In this document: in pieces, positions 42,655 to 51,298 of the stretch | Numbering within the stretch: position 1 is the stretch's first letter | Layout of the letters: each line of letters opens with the position of its first letter | Origin: Massilia sp. NR 4-1 | GTDB lineage: Bacteria; Pseudomonadota; Gammaproteobacteria; Burkholderiales; Burkholderiaceae_D | Direction: 5' to 3' | Assembly (NCBI RefSeq): GCF_001191005.1 | Contig: NZ_CP012201.1 | Span: 6,076,001 to 6,140,000, forward strand | DNA: 64,000 nucleotides | Notes under the pieces: model-generated | The model's database searches: none | Told to the model about the DNA's origin: nothing | What the model saw: the letters and a program-made list of their open reading frames with translations, nothing else | Position numbers and translations under genes: made by a program

Positions 42655-43812
42655 ATGACTATTCGCAAGAAAGCTTTTACCCCCCAGCGCGGCCTCGTAC
42701 TCGGTGCCCTGGCCATCAGCCTGACGGGCTGCGGCATGATTCAATCGGTCGTCGGTAACGACAAGGTGGACTACAAATCGGCCAAGAAAGCCAGCACCCT
42801 GGACGTGCCGCCGGATCTGACCCAGCTGCAAAAAGACAACCGCTACGCGCTGCCGGACACCAGCCGCGGCGTGGCCACCGCGTCGGGCTATATCGCCCAG
42901 CGCGGCGGCGCCCAGCCGACTGCGGCCGTGGCCAGCACCAATGAGGTGGCCAGCAGCGGCGTCGGCAGCATCCGTGTCGAGCGCGCCGGCAACCAGCGCT
43001 GGCTGGTGGTCAAGCAGACCCCGGAAGCGCTGTGGCCGCAACTGAAATCGTTCTGGGAAGAGTCGGGCTTCACGCTGGCGCTGGATAATGCCACGGCCGG
43101 CGTGCTGGAAACCGAGTGGAATGAAAACCGCGCCAAGATTCCGCAGGACTTCATCCGCAACACGCTGGGCAAGGTGCTCGACCCGCTGTATTCGAGCGGC
43201 GAGCGCGACAAGTACCGCACCCGCGTCGAACGCCTGGCTGACGGTTCCACCGAAATCTACATCAGCCATCGCGGCGCCCAGGAAGTGTTCGTCGGCGCCC
43301 AGAAGGAAAGCACCACCTGGACCGCGCGTCCCAACGATCCGGCCCTGGAAGCGCTGTTCCTGGCACGCCTGATGAACAAGCTCGGCAATACCGACGACAA
43401 GGTCGCGGCGCGCACCGCCGTCGACAACGCCATCATGCAGCCGCTGCACGCCAGCCTGCAGGGCGCCGGCGCCGAGCGCCATGTGGAAACCGATGAAGGC
43501 TTCGACCGCTCCTGGCGCCGCGTCGGCCTGGCGCTGGACCGCGCCGGCTTCACGGTGGAAGACCGCGACCGCGTGCAAGGCCTGTACTTCGTACGCTATG
43601 TGGACGATGCGGCCCAGACCAAGGGCTTCTTCAGCAAGTTGTTCAGCTGGGGCTCGTCCGACAAGGAGAAGGAAGCCCAGCGCTACCGCATCGCCGTCAA
43701 GGCTGGCAATGGCAGCACCAGCAAGGTCAGCGTGCTGAACGCCGACAACCAGGCCGACACCTCGCCGACGGCCGAGAAGATCCTGACCCTGCTGCACGAA
43801 CAGCTGAAATAA
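42655..43812 (+). CDS. bamC: Outer membrane assembly factor BamC
   Basis: 385 residues. Lipobox L-T-G-C (ISLTGCGMIQSV) and the conserved segment DYKSAKKASTLDVPPDLTQLQKD that contacts BamD. Two helix-grip domains follow, including RWLVVKQTPEALWPQLKSFWEE and LAGSRRVGLALD-type stretches (SWRRVGLALDRAGFTVEDRD). It is a lipoprotein of the BAM complex. Confidence 0.92.
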   Translation: MTIRKKAFTPQRGLVLGALAISLTGCGMIQSVVGNDKVDYKSAKKASTLDVPPDLTQLQKDNRYALPDTSRGVATASGYIAQRGGAQPTAAVASTNEVASSGVGSIRVERAGNQRWLVVKQTPEALWPQLKSFWEESGFTLALDNATAGVLETEWNENRAKIPQDFIRNTLGKVLDPLYSSGERDKYRTRVERLADGSTEIYISHRGAQEVFVGAQKESTTWTARPNDPALEALFLARLMNKLGNTDDKVAARTAVDNAIMQPLHASLQGAGAERHVETDEGFDRSWRRVGLALDRAGFTVEDRDRVQGLYFVRYVDDAAQTKGFFSKLFSWGSSDKEKEAQRYRIAVKAGNGSTSKVSVLNADNQADTSPTAEKILTLLHEQLK

Positions 43813-43830
43813 GCGCGCGGCGCAGCATGG

Positions 43831-43858
43831 AAAAAGGCCAGCATATGCTGGCCTTTTT
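43831..43858. terminator. Bidirectional terminator after bamC
   Basis: A self-complementary AAAAAGGCCAGCAT/ATGCTGGCCTTTTT palindrome, 14 base pairs with T-runs in both directions. Confidence 0.85.
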
Positions 43859-43923
43859 CCTGTCCGCGCGGCGGGAAAGGGGTGCTGGGCGCCACGCCTG
43901 GTCCGCAGCGGAATCGCGGGACG

Positions 43924-43951
43924 AAAAAAAACCGGCCAAGGCCGGTTTTTT
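43924..43951. terminator. Terminator of the Ala/Pro-rich lipoprotein gene
   Basis: Stem of AACCGGCC and GGCCGGTT with a two-base loop, A-run on one side and T-run on the other; on the minus strand it ends the gene at 43966-44229. Confidence 0.8.
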
Positions 43952-43965
43952 CCCTGCGTGCCGAA

Positions 43966-44229
43966 TTACTTGGCAGCGGAAGCAGCCGAAGCGGCAGCGG
44001 AAGCGGCTGGAGCAGCAGCGTCAGCGGCTGGAGCGGCAGCTGGAGCAGCAGCGTCAGCGGCTGGAGCAGCGGCTGGAGCAGCAGCGTCAGCAGCAGGAGC
44101 GGCTGGAGCAGCAGCTGGAGCCGAAGCTTCAGGAGCGGCTACTGGAGCAGCAGGAGCGGCTTCTTCTTTTTTGGAGCAAGCAGCCAGGGCAACAGCCAGC
44201 AGGGAGGCGATCAGCAGGGATTTTTTCAT
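43966..44229 (-). CDS. Small Ala/Pro-rich repeat lipoprotein
   Basis: 87 residues. Lipobox L-A-A-C at Cys18, a charged SKKEE stretch, then almost only Ala, Pro and Asp. Residues 45-77 are three near-identical 11-residue repeats of PAADAAAPAAA. Such tails are extended and could span part of the periplasm or contact peptidoglycan. No enzymatic domain. The plus strand of this segment is open in other frames only because of the low-complexity sequence. Confidence 0.8.
   Translation of the reverse strand: MKKSLLIASLLAVALAACSKKEEAAPAAPVAAPEASAPAAAPAAPAADAAAPAAAPAADAAAPAAAPAADAAAPAASAAASAASAAK
43999..44097. repeat. Three tandem 33-base repeats inside the lipoprotein gene
   Basis: The DNA encodes PAADAAAPAAA three times over; on the plus strand it reads as repeated GCTGGAGCAGCAGCGTCAGC-type units. 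Such repeats can change copy number by slippage. Confidence 0.8.
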
Positions 44230-44521
44230 GGGTTTTCCTTAATTAATTCACAAAAAGTAAACAACGATGTTGCGATGAATAATTACCGGTAATTATCGCT
44301 CTTTAGGGTGTCTTCGAAGCCTTTTGTACCGTATGGTTCCCCGGACAACGGAAACTTCCTAACCCAATATTATAGCGAATTTTGATGCGTCGCAATAGCG
44401 GTCGGAGCCGAATTCATAACTATTTTGCGTTGTCGCAATATTTTTTTCTGCCCCGATCTACCTGCTTTTGGCCGCATCGCCGGCTTACCTGTCGAACAGC
44501 CGCATTTTACATATTTCTGGA

Positions 44522-44992
44522 TCATAATCCAGCAATGTTTGCGTGTAGGCCAGGATTTGTGTCATTCCAGACAGCAACAAAACGTTCGGCGCTGATTTGC
44601 GTCTCGGCGGGGGCGTCAAACGCCGCTTCGCCGCGCAAATGGTCGCAGTGGAAACGGCGCACGATGTCGCGGTTATCGGCGATGACGAAGGAGTCGCTGA
44701 GCTGGCGCAGGGCGGGGATGGTGAGGCGGCATTCGATCAGGTGGCTGTAATCCTGCAGCAGGCGCAGAAAGCGCGGGGCGTCGCGCGCCAGGCTGGCATT
44801 GCTGTGGGCGACCAGGCGCAAGCGGCCCTGGCCATGCAGGAACTGGCGCAGCAGGGCGTCCATCTGGGAACTGCCCAACTGCCACCAGCCGAAGTCGGGA
44901 TCGAACAGGTCCAGCGTCAGGCGGGCGCGGGAGAAGCAGGTCTGCAGCAGGCTTTCAAACTCGGCCCGGCTCGAAAAGGGCTGCTTCTCCAT
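44522..44992 (-). CDS. Uncharacterised protein with PLD-like pattern
   Basis: 156 residues. FESLLQTCFSRARLTLDLFDPDFGWWQLGSSQMDALLRQFL resembles the start of a phospholipase D-like fold, and LRQLSDSFVIADNRDIVRRFH the display strand, but no HKD motif is present, so catalysis is doubtful. It starts 11 bases after the ROXA gene stops and shares AGGAGAACG as ribosome-binding site, so it is co-transcribed with ROXA. Confidence 0.65.
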   Translation of the reverse strand: MEKQPFSSRAEFESLLQTCFSRARLTLDLFDPDFGWWQLGSSQMDALLRQFLHGQGRLRLVAHSNASLARDAPRFLRLLQDYSHLIECRLTIPALRQLSDSFVIADNRDIVRRFHCDHLRGEAAFDAPAETQISAERFVAVWNDTNPGLHANIAGL

Positions 44993-45003
44993 CGCGTTCT
45001 CCT

Positions 45004-46128
45004 TTACTGGGCCAGCTCCAGCCAGCCGTCGTGGTACCAGGCGTACAGCGCTTCCATCACGTCTTCCGAGGCGGCGGCCACGGCCGCGCCATCGAGGGCA
45101 CGGCTATTGGCCAGCGTTTCCAGCGCCACCTTGTCGGCCTTGCCGATGGCGAAGGACTCGCCATTGATGAAGACATTCTTGCCACGGTACAGCATCTGGC
45201 TCTTGCGCGACAGCTGCACGCCTTTCTTGGCCGCGCTCTGGGCGAAGCGCTGCGCCGTCAGCGGCTTTTCCGGTCCCTTGAAGAAGACATTATGCTTCGG
45301 CTCGGACAGGTATTCGCCCAGGAAGATGGTCACATCGTCCTCGGTGAAGCGCACCTTGTTCAATTCCTCGGCCACGGTGACCAGCATGTGTTTCGGGATT
45401 TCGGCCGGCTTGGCGGTCGGCTCCAGCTCCGGATCGCCGTAGATGCCCGGCAGGTCGATGGAATCGCACATGAATTGCAGGAAGGCCTCGCCCAGTTCCT
45501 GGTAGGCCGGCGCGCGGAAGCCGATCGAGTAGGTCTGGCAATCGCCGATGGCAATGCCGTCGTGGGCGTAGTGGGGCGGTAGGTAGAGCATATCGCCCGG
45601 CTCCAGCACGAATTCCTCGGTGGGCTTGAACTTGCTCAGGATCTTCAGCGGCAAACCTTCGACCAGGTCGAGGTTCTTCTGCGGGCCGATGCGCCAGCGG
45701 CGCTGGCCCTGGGCTTGCAGCAGGAACACGTCATACGAATCGAAGTGCGGGCCGACGCCGCCGCCATCGGTGGCGAAGCTGACCATCAGGTCGTCCAGGC
45801 GCGCGTCGGGGATGAAGCGGAACTGGCGCAGCAGCTCGTCGGCGCGGGCATCGTGCAGGTTGACGCCCTGCACCAGCATGGTCCATTCCTTCTGGCTGCG
45901 CGGCGGCAGCTCGGCCAGCGGGCCATGCTGCAGATCCCATTGGCCGCCGGTCAGCGTGACCAGGCGCGATTCCACGTAGTCCTTGGTCGCCAGCTCGGCC
46001 AGCGCCTCAACCGGCAGCAGGGGCTGAAAGCCCGGCACGGCCTGACGGATCAGCAAGGGTTTTTTATGCCAGTATTCGCGCAGGAACTGCGCCGGCGTGA
46101 TGTCGCCGAGGAGAGTGAGTTTTTTCAT
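45004..46128 (-). CDS. Ribosomal protein uL16 arginine hydroxylase (ROXA/YcfD type)
   Basis: 374 residues, JmjC/cupin Fe(II)/2-oxoglutarate oxygenase. Start at MKKLTLLGDITPAQFLREYW. Facial triad H-x-D in GVGPHFDSYDVFLLQAQG and distal His in YLPPHYAHDGIA. The RoxA-type winged C-terminal domain follows. It hydroxylates an Arg of ribosomal protein uL16. It is divergent from slyD. Confidence 0.92.
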   Translation of the reverse strand: MKKLTLLGDITPAQFLREYWHKKPLLIRQAVPGFQPLLPVEALAELATKDYVESRLVTLTGGQWDLQHGPLAELPPRSQKEWTMLVQGVNLHDARADELLRQFRFIPDARLDDLMVSFATDGGGVGPHFDSYDVFLLQAQGQRRWRIGPQKNLDLVEGLPLKILSKFKPTEEFVLEPGDMLYLPPHYAHDGIAIGDCQTYSIGFRAPAYQELGEAFLQFMCDSIDLPGIYGDPELEPTAKPAEIPKHMLVTVAEELNKVRFTEDDVTIFLGEYLSEPKHNVFFKGPEKPLTAQRFAQSAAKKGVQLSRKSQMLYRGKNVFINGESFAIGKADKVALETLANSRALDGAAVAAASEDVMEALYAWYHDGWLELAQ

Positions 46129-46182
46129 GGCGCCATTATAGCAACCGGCCGCCGCACGGCGGCGGCGGGGCAGCCCAGGAGG

Positions 46183-46188
46183 TATAAT
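46183..46188 (+). promoter_or_regulatory. Candidate -10 element of slyD
   Basis: TATAAT 33 bases before the slyD start. No clear -35. Confidence 0.35.
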
Positions 46189-46220
46189 CTGCCTGCGCTT
46201 AAAAACGAAAGGAAGCCATA

Positions 46221-46766
46221 ATGAAGATCGCCAAGAATACCGTCGTGACGGTGAATTACAAACTGTCCGACGCACAGAACAATCTGATCGAAGACGGCCG
46301 TCAACCCATGGTCTACCTGCACGGTGGCTACGAGAATACCCTGCCGAAGATCGAAGAAGAGCTGGACGGCAAGGAAGTCGGCTACAGCAACACGATCCAG
46401 ATCGAACCTGAAGATGCCTTCGGCGATTACGATGCCAATCTGGTCAAGGTCGAAGACCGCGCCCGCCTGCCCGAGCCGCTGGAAATCGGCATGCAATTCG
46501 AAGGCATGCCGGACGGCGAAGAAGGCGAAGAAGAAGCCATGATCTTCACCGTGACCGAAATCGCCGACGACAAGGTCGTCCTCGACGGCAACCACCCGCT
46601 GGCCGGCATGGCCCTGCGTTTCGAACTGCAAGTGGTTGAAGTGCGTGCCGCCAGCGACGAGGAAATCGCCCACGGCCACGTGCACGGCGCCCACGGCCAC
46701 CACCACGACGACGAGGACGACGAAGGCGAAGAGGGCGACCACTTCCGCACCCACCCGATCCACTGA
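46221..46766 (+). CDS. slyD: FKBP-type peptidyl-prolyl isomerase SlyD
   Basis: 181 residues. The FKBP core starts KIAKNTVVTVNYKLSDAQNN, the insert-in-flap chaperone domain covers about 70-120, and the C-terminus is a His/Asp/Glu-rich metal-binding tail (HGHVHGAHGHHHDDEDDE). SlyD isomerises prolines and delivers nickel for hydrogenase in E. coli. An AAGGAAG ribosome-binding site precedes the ATG. Confidence 0.96.
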   Translation: MKIAKNTVVTVNYKLSDAQNNLIEDGRQPMVYLHGGYENTLPKIEEELDGKEVGYSNTIQIEPEDAFGDYDANLVKVEDRARLPEPLEIGMQFEGMPDGEEGEEEAMIFTVTEIADDKVVLDGNHPLAGMALRFELQVVEVRAASDEEIAHGHVHGAHGHHHDDEDDEGEEGDHFRTHPIH

Positions 46767-46781
46767 TCGAGTCCAGCAACT

Positions 46782-46809
46782 AAAAAGGCGAACCGCGGTT
46801 CGCCTTTTT
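46782..46809. terminator. Terminator after slyD
   Basis: AAAAAGGCGAACCG/CGGTTCGCCTTTTT palindrome with a T-run, 15 bases after the slyD stop codon. Confidence 0.9.
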
Positions 46810-46843
46810 TATTGCGCAGCCCTCCGCATGGCCAACAATGGCC

Positions 46844-47030
46844 CAGTCCGTGTCTGGTTTTGGGGCCAGACCCCAAAATCGGACACAAGCTCGGCTGTTC
46901 CACTGTGGTGCCTGGCACCAAAGTGGACACGGACTGGACAGTATTCGCCTCCGTGGCCGCCGACCGCAGGGCGCCTCGTGGCTGAGTCCGTGCCCGATTG
47001 GGGTCTGACCCCAAAGTGGACACGGGCTGA
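46844..47030. repeat. Cluster of three dispersed palindromic repeats, family 2
   Basis: Three units, each with a TCCGTGTC or GGACACGG type arm: TTTTGGGG-CCAGA-CCCCAAAA (46858-46878), GGTGCC-T-GGCACC (46907-46919) and GGGGTC-T-GACCCC (47000-47012). No gene fits in this 273-base gap. The central palindromes resemble those of repeat copies A and B, but the arms differ. Confidence 0.75.
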
Positions 47031-47039
47031 GCTGTGGCG

Positions 47040-48053
47040 TCAGGGGGCGGGTGTCAGGGTGAACAGGGTGGGGCTGCCGGGGGTGACGCGGATGGCGCTC
47101 CAGCCGGGACTGAGGCTCAGGTGGGCGAGGTTGCCGCGCCACTGCAGGGCGGCTTCGACATTCGGCGCGGAGGCCGCGGCGCCGGCGGATGCGCTGGCGG
47201 CGCCGTTCTGGGGGGCTGCGGATTTGGCGGGCTTTTGTGCGCTGTCGATCAGCAGCACCTTGCCTTTGAATTTGTCGGCCAGCGCGCGCACCTGCTTGCG
47301 CGTTTGCGCGAAGCCGTCCTGCTTGCTGGAGAAGCCGTTCAGCAGCGAGAAGCCTTCTTCCTGGTGCGCGCCGATATCGCCGTCCGATACCAGCACGATG
47401 CCGTCCAGCTTCTTGCGCTTGGCCAGCGCGAACAGGCGCTGCAGCCAGTTGCGGTTGGCCACGGTGCGGTCTTCGTATTCGCTATTGCGCCCCGCTTCAG
47501 TCAGGAAGTGGTTGTTCTTCGCCGGCAGGTTGATGGTGGCGAACAGCACATTGTCATATTCCCAGTAGGCGTTTTCGGCGTAGCTGCGGAACTGGCTGGA
47601 GTTCGACAGACGGTTCAGCGCGAGCTTTTTCTCGCCCAGCGATTCATCCTGGTCGAAGAACAGTTCGCGGATGCGGTTCAGGCGTTCGATCGCGTTCGAA
47701 CGGCCCGCCGAGTTGCGGCAGGCGGTCCAGTCGCTGCCCGCCAGCGACAGCACCAGGGGCCGCGGCGACTTGTCGAGCAGGCTGCGGCGCTGGGCATACA
47801 GCTTGTCGCTGCAAGCCTCGCTGGCCGACTTGATGCCGGTGACGAGCAGGAAGGCGGCGCGCTTTTGCACCGTTTCCTCAAAGGCGCGCCGCAGTTCGGC
47901 TTCGTCGGTCTCGCCCGCCAGCACCTGGGCGGCGACGGAGAACTGGAAGGGTTTCCTGGCTGGCGCGGCGGCGGCCGGGGCCAGCGCCGCCAGCGCGAGC
48001 GCCAGCAGCGCGGCGGCGCTCAAGGGCGGCACGGCGGCGCGCCGCATGCTCAT
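47040..48053 (-). CDS. Exported protein of unknown function, possibly calcineurin-like
   Basis: 337 residues. A signal peptide (SAAALLALALAALAPAAAA) precedes a domain with QFSVAAQVLAGETDEAEL, FLLVTGIKSASE, LVLSLAGSDWTAC and KLDGIVLVSDGDIGAH. The spacing suggests a degenerate metallophosphoesterase fold, but the metal motifs are not clear. A Ala/Ser-rich linker (about 275-300) precedes the last domain. It overlaps the mutS stop by 4 bases, so is co-transcribed with mutS. Confidence 0.65.
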   Translation of the reverse strand: MSMRRAAVPPLSAAALLALALAALAPAAAAPARKPFQFSVAAQVLAGETDEAELRRAFEETVQKRAAFLLVTGIKSASEACSDKLYAQRRSLLDKSPRPLVLSLAGSDWTACRNSAGRSNAIERLNRIRELFFDQDESLGEKKLALNRLSNSSQFRSYAENAYWEYDNVLFATINLPAKNNHFLTEAGRNSEYEDRTVANRNWLQRLFALAKRKKLDGIVLVSDGDIGAHQEEGFSLLNGFSSKQDGFAQTRKQVRALADKFKGKVLLIDSAQKPAKSAAPQNGAASASAGAAASAPNVEAALQWRGNLAHLSLSPGWSAIRVTPGSPTLFTLTPAP

Positions 48054-50749
48054 GCCAGCGCGGGCTGCGCCAGGCGCTTGAGCTGGTAGAGCTGTTCCAG
48101 CGCTTCGCGCGGGGACAGGGCGTCCGGATCGAGTTCGTCCAATGCGCCCAGCAGTTCCTGCAACGCGGGATTGGCTTCGGCCGGCGCGGCGGCGGCTGGC
48201 GCAGCCGGCGCTTCCTCGTCGTTGGCATCGGCCGTGGGCGCGGCGAACAGATCGAGCTGCGGCGTCGCGTCGAGCGCCTGCGATTCGAGGCGGGCCAGAT
48301 GCTTGCGCGCCGCCTTGATCACCGGCTGTGGCACGCCTGCCAATTGCGCCACCTGCAGGCCATAGCTTTGCGAGGCCGGTCCGGCCTGCACCGCGTGCAG
48401 GAAGACGATGCTGTCCTTGTGCTCGACCGCCGACAGGTGCACATTGGCCGCCGTCGGATGCGCTTCCGGCAGCTGGGTCAATTCGAAGTAGTGGGTGGCG
48501 AACAGCGTGAAGCTGCGGCTGGCGTCGATCAGGTGGCGCGCGATGGCCCAGGCCAGGGCCAGGCCGTCGAAGGTCGAGGTGCCGCGCCCGATTTCATCCA
48601 TCAGCACCAGCGAGTGCTCGGTGGCGCCGTTCAGGATGGTGGCCGCCTCGGTCATCTCCACCATGAAGGTGGAACGGCCGCCGGCCAGGTCGTCGGTGGC
48701 GCCGATGCGGGTGAAGATGCGGTCGATCGGGCCGATGGTGGCGCTGGTGGCCGGCACATAGCTGCCCACATAGGCCAGCAGGGTAATCAGCGCAACCTGG
48801 CGCATGAAGGTCGATTTACCGCCCATGTTCGGGCCGGTGATCAGCAGCAGGCGGCGTTCGTCGAGCAGCTTGCAGTCGTTGGCGATGAAGCGTTCGATCT
48901 GGTTTTCCACCACCGGGTGGCGGCCCTCGACGATATTGATGCAGGACTCGGCCACCAGCTCCGGCGCGCACCAGTTATGGCGCAACGCGTGCTCGGCCAG
49001 CGCGGTCAGCGTGTCCAGCTGGGCGATATTCTGGGCGATGGTCTGCAGCGTGCCGATATGCGGCGCCAGGTCGGCCAGCAACTGGTCGTACAGCACCTTC
49101 TCGCGCGCCAGGGCGCGGTCCTGCGCCGACAGCGCCTTGTCCTCGAAGGCTTTCAGTTCCGGCGTGATATAGCGCTCGGCGTTCTTCAGCGTCTGGCGGC
49201 GGCGGTAATCGTCCGGCACCTTGTCGGCCCGGCCGTTGGTGACTTCAATATAGAAGCCATGCACCTTGTTGTATTCCACGCGCAGATTGGCGATGCCGGT
49301 GCGGGCGCGTTCGCGCGCTTCCAGGTCAATCAGGAACTGGCCGGCGTTTTCCGACAGGCCGCGCAGCTCGTCCAGCTCCGCATCGAAGCCGCGCGCGATG
49401 ACGCCGCCGTCGCGCACCATATTCGCCGGCTCTTCCATCACCGCGCTTTGCAGCAGGTCGAGGCAGGCTTGCGGCGTGTCGATGGCGGCGTGGATGTGCG
49501 ACAGCAGGCTGGCGTCGTTATCGTGGCTCAGGCTGCGCTGCATGGCATGGCGCAGATCCGGCAATTGGCGCAGGCCGTCGCGCAGGCTGGCCAGGTCGCG
49601 CGGACGCGCCGTCAGCAGGGCAACGCGGGTGGTGATGCGTTCGATATCCGGCACCTGGGCCAGATGGTGGGACAGCGAGCCGGTGACGTCGTTCTGCATC
49701 AGGGCGGCGATGGCGTCGTGGCGCGCGCGCGCCACCGATTGCGCGCGGCGCGCGTGGTGCAGCCAGTGGCGCAGCAGGCGCGAACCCATGGGCGTGCGGC
49801 AGTGGTCGAGCAGCGAGAACAGGGTCGGCGATTCCTGGCCGCGGATGGTTTCGGTCAGCTCCAGATTGCGGCGCGTGGCCGAATCGAGGCCGATGAATTC
49901 CGATTCGGTTTCGCAAGCCAGGCTGCGCACATGCTGCAAGCCGCGGCCCTGGGTCGATTGCGCATAGCGCAGCAGCGCGCCGGCCGAACCGAAAGCCGCG
50001 CCCAGGCCGTCGGCGCCGAAGCCGGTCAGGGTGGCGACGCCGAGCTGGTCGAGCAGGGCCTTGTGGCCATGCACCACGTCGAAATGCCAGTCCGGCACGC
50101 GGTTGACGTGGCACAGGGTGCTGTCCTCAAACAGTTCGCCATTGTCGCCGCGCAGGATTTCGGCCGGCACGATGCGCTCCAGCTCCTGCTGGATGCGCGC
50201 TGTGACGGCGCGCTGCTCGCCCGAGAACTCCATCAGGCGCAGCGAGCCGCTGGCCAGCGAGAGCCAGGCCAGGCCGGCGGTGTACACCTTGCGGTTGGCG
50301 ATCAGGCACATGGCCAGCAGCGGACGCTCGGATTTCTCCGGCAGCAGGTCCGAATCGGTCAGCGTGCCCGGCGTGACCACGCGCATCACCTTGCGCTCCA
50401 CCGGGCCTTTGCTGGTGGCCGGATCGCCGATCTGCTCGCAGATGGCGCAGGATTCACCCAGTTTGACCAGCTTGGCCAGGTAGCCGTCCAGCGAATGGAA
50501 AGGCACGCCCGCCATCTTGATCGGCACACCGTTCTGCGAGCCGCGCGCCGTCAGCGTGATGCCGAGGATGCGCGAAGCTTTTTCCGCGTCGTCGAAGAAC
50601 AGCTCGTAGAAGTCGCCCATGCGGTAGAACACCAGCATCGAGGGGTGTTCCGCCTTGATGCGCAGATATTGCTGCATCATCGGCGTGACTTTTTCGGCAG
50701 GGCTGTTTTTGATGGCGGCGGCGTTGATTTCTTTGGGAACGGTGGTCAT
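48050..50749 (-). CDS. mutS: DNA mismatch repair protein MutS
   Basis: 899 residues. The mismatch-binding F-x-E motif is in LVFYRMGDFYELFFDDAEKA; the ABC-type ATPase has Walker A LLITGPNMGGKSTFMRQ and DEIGRGTSTFDGLALAWAI. The C-terminal tail includes an Ala/Pro-rich linker and a helical tetramerisation segment. Upstream on this strand is the 549-base non-coding stretch with the lysozyme remnant. Confidence 0.98.
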   Translation of the reverse strand: MTTVPKEINAAAIKNSPAEKVTPMMQQYLRIKAEHPSMLVFYRMGDFYELFFDDAEKASRILGITLTARGSQNGVPIKMAGVPFHSLDGYLAKLVKLGESCAICEQIGDPATSKGPVERKVMRVVTPGTLTDSDLLPEKSERPLLAMCLIANRKVYTAGLAWLSLASGSLRLMEFSGEQRAVTARIQQELERIVPAEILRGDNGELFEDSTLCHVNRVPDWHFDVVHGHKALLDQLGVATLTGFGADGLGAAFGSAGALLRYAQSTQGRGLQHVRSLACETESEFIGLDSATRRNLELTETIRGQESPTLFSLLDHCRTPMGSRLLRHWLHHARRAQSVARARHDAIAALMQNDVTGSLSHHLAQVPDIERITTRVALLTARPRDLASLRDGLRQLPDLRHAMQRSLSHDNDASLLSHIHAAIDTPQACLDLLQSAVMEEPANMVRDGGVIARGFDAELDELRGLSENAGQFLIDLEARERARTGIANLRVEYNKVHGFYIEVTNGRADKVPDDYRRRQTLKNAERYITPELKAFEDKALSAQDRALAREKVLYDQLLADLAPHIGTLQTIAQNIAQLDTLTALAEHALRHNWCAPELVAESCINIVEGRHPVVENQIERFIANDCKLLDERRLLLITGPNMGGKSTFMRQVALITLLAYVGSYVPATSATIGPIDRIFTRIGATDDLAGGRSTFMVEMTEAATILNGATEHSLVLMDEIGRGTSTFDGLALAWAIARHLIDASRSFTLFATHYFELTQLPEAHPTAANVHLSAVEHKDSIVFLHAVQAGPASQSYGLQVAQLAGVPQPVIKAARKHLARLESQALDATPQLDLFAAPTADANDEEAPAAPAAAAPAEANPALQELLGALDELDPDALSPREALEQLYQLKRLAQPALA

Positions 50750-50889
50750 GTCGGTATGTCGGTAGTGCAGCGCGCGGAGCGCGTCGTAAACCTGACATTT
50801 TACCTCTTTTACAAGGCTGCTTGCATTGGGACGGCACTTTATGCTGGGACAAGGATGTGAATGGCCCTAAGTTGCGTCCGATCACATGA

Positions 50890-51177
50890 ACCAGCACCTT
50901 CCTTATCGAGCAGACCGTCGGTCGTAGAGTTCCTGATCGGGAACTGACGCAGGAGCAGTTTGATGCACTGCTCAGTTTCACCTACAACGTTGGCCAACGC
51001 GGCGCCGAAAGAGTGCTTTACCTGGTCAATGACGGTGATTTCAAAGGCGCATCCCACAGCATCTCGAAAACTATTTACATGCAAGTGAATGCCGGCCGGG
51101 GCAGCAAGATGGTGATTGCCCATGGATTAATAGGCAGGCTGGTTTCTGTTGCTGCGTTCCTAGAGACCACTGGATAG
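50890..51177 (+). pseudogene. Decayed phage-type lysozyme (GH24) fragment
   Basis: The plus frame directly after a TGA at 50887-50889 has no start codon and reads, from 50890, TSTFLIEQTVGRRVPDRELT, then QEQFDALLSFTYNVGQRGAE, matching the central part of phage T4-type lysozymes (LTQ-Q-DALVSF-YNVG). It continues to TAG at 51175 with GLIGRLVSVAAFLE in the place of the C-terminal RR-E--F motif. In-frame before the TGA is VNGPKLRPI, perhaps the remains of the catalytic end. A leftover of a prophage or endolysin cassette. Confidence 0.7.
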
Positions 51178-51298
51178 GCTTTGTTTGCGAACCGCGGAAT
51201 TTGCGACTGTAGGCTTGGGCTGTCGTTCAAGCTGGCAGCGAGGGAGGGGATGTCCAGGAGAATGTGGCTCGCTCATGTTGAATATCAGTGAGCGGCTA

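Noticed and set aside
43980..44160. Repeated GCTGGAGCAGC units as a CRISPR array
   Set aside because: Units are adjacent without unique spacers and encode the Ala/Pro lipoprotein on the minus strand.
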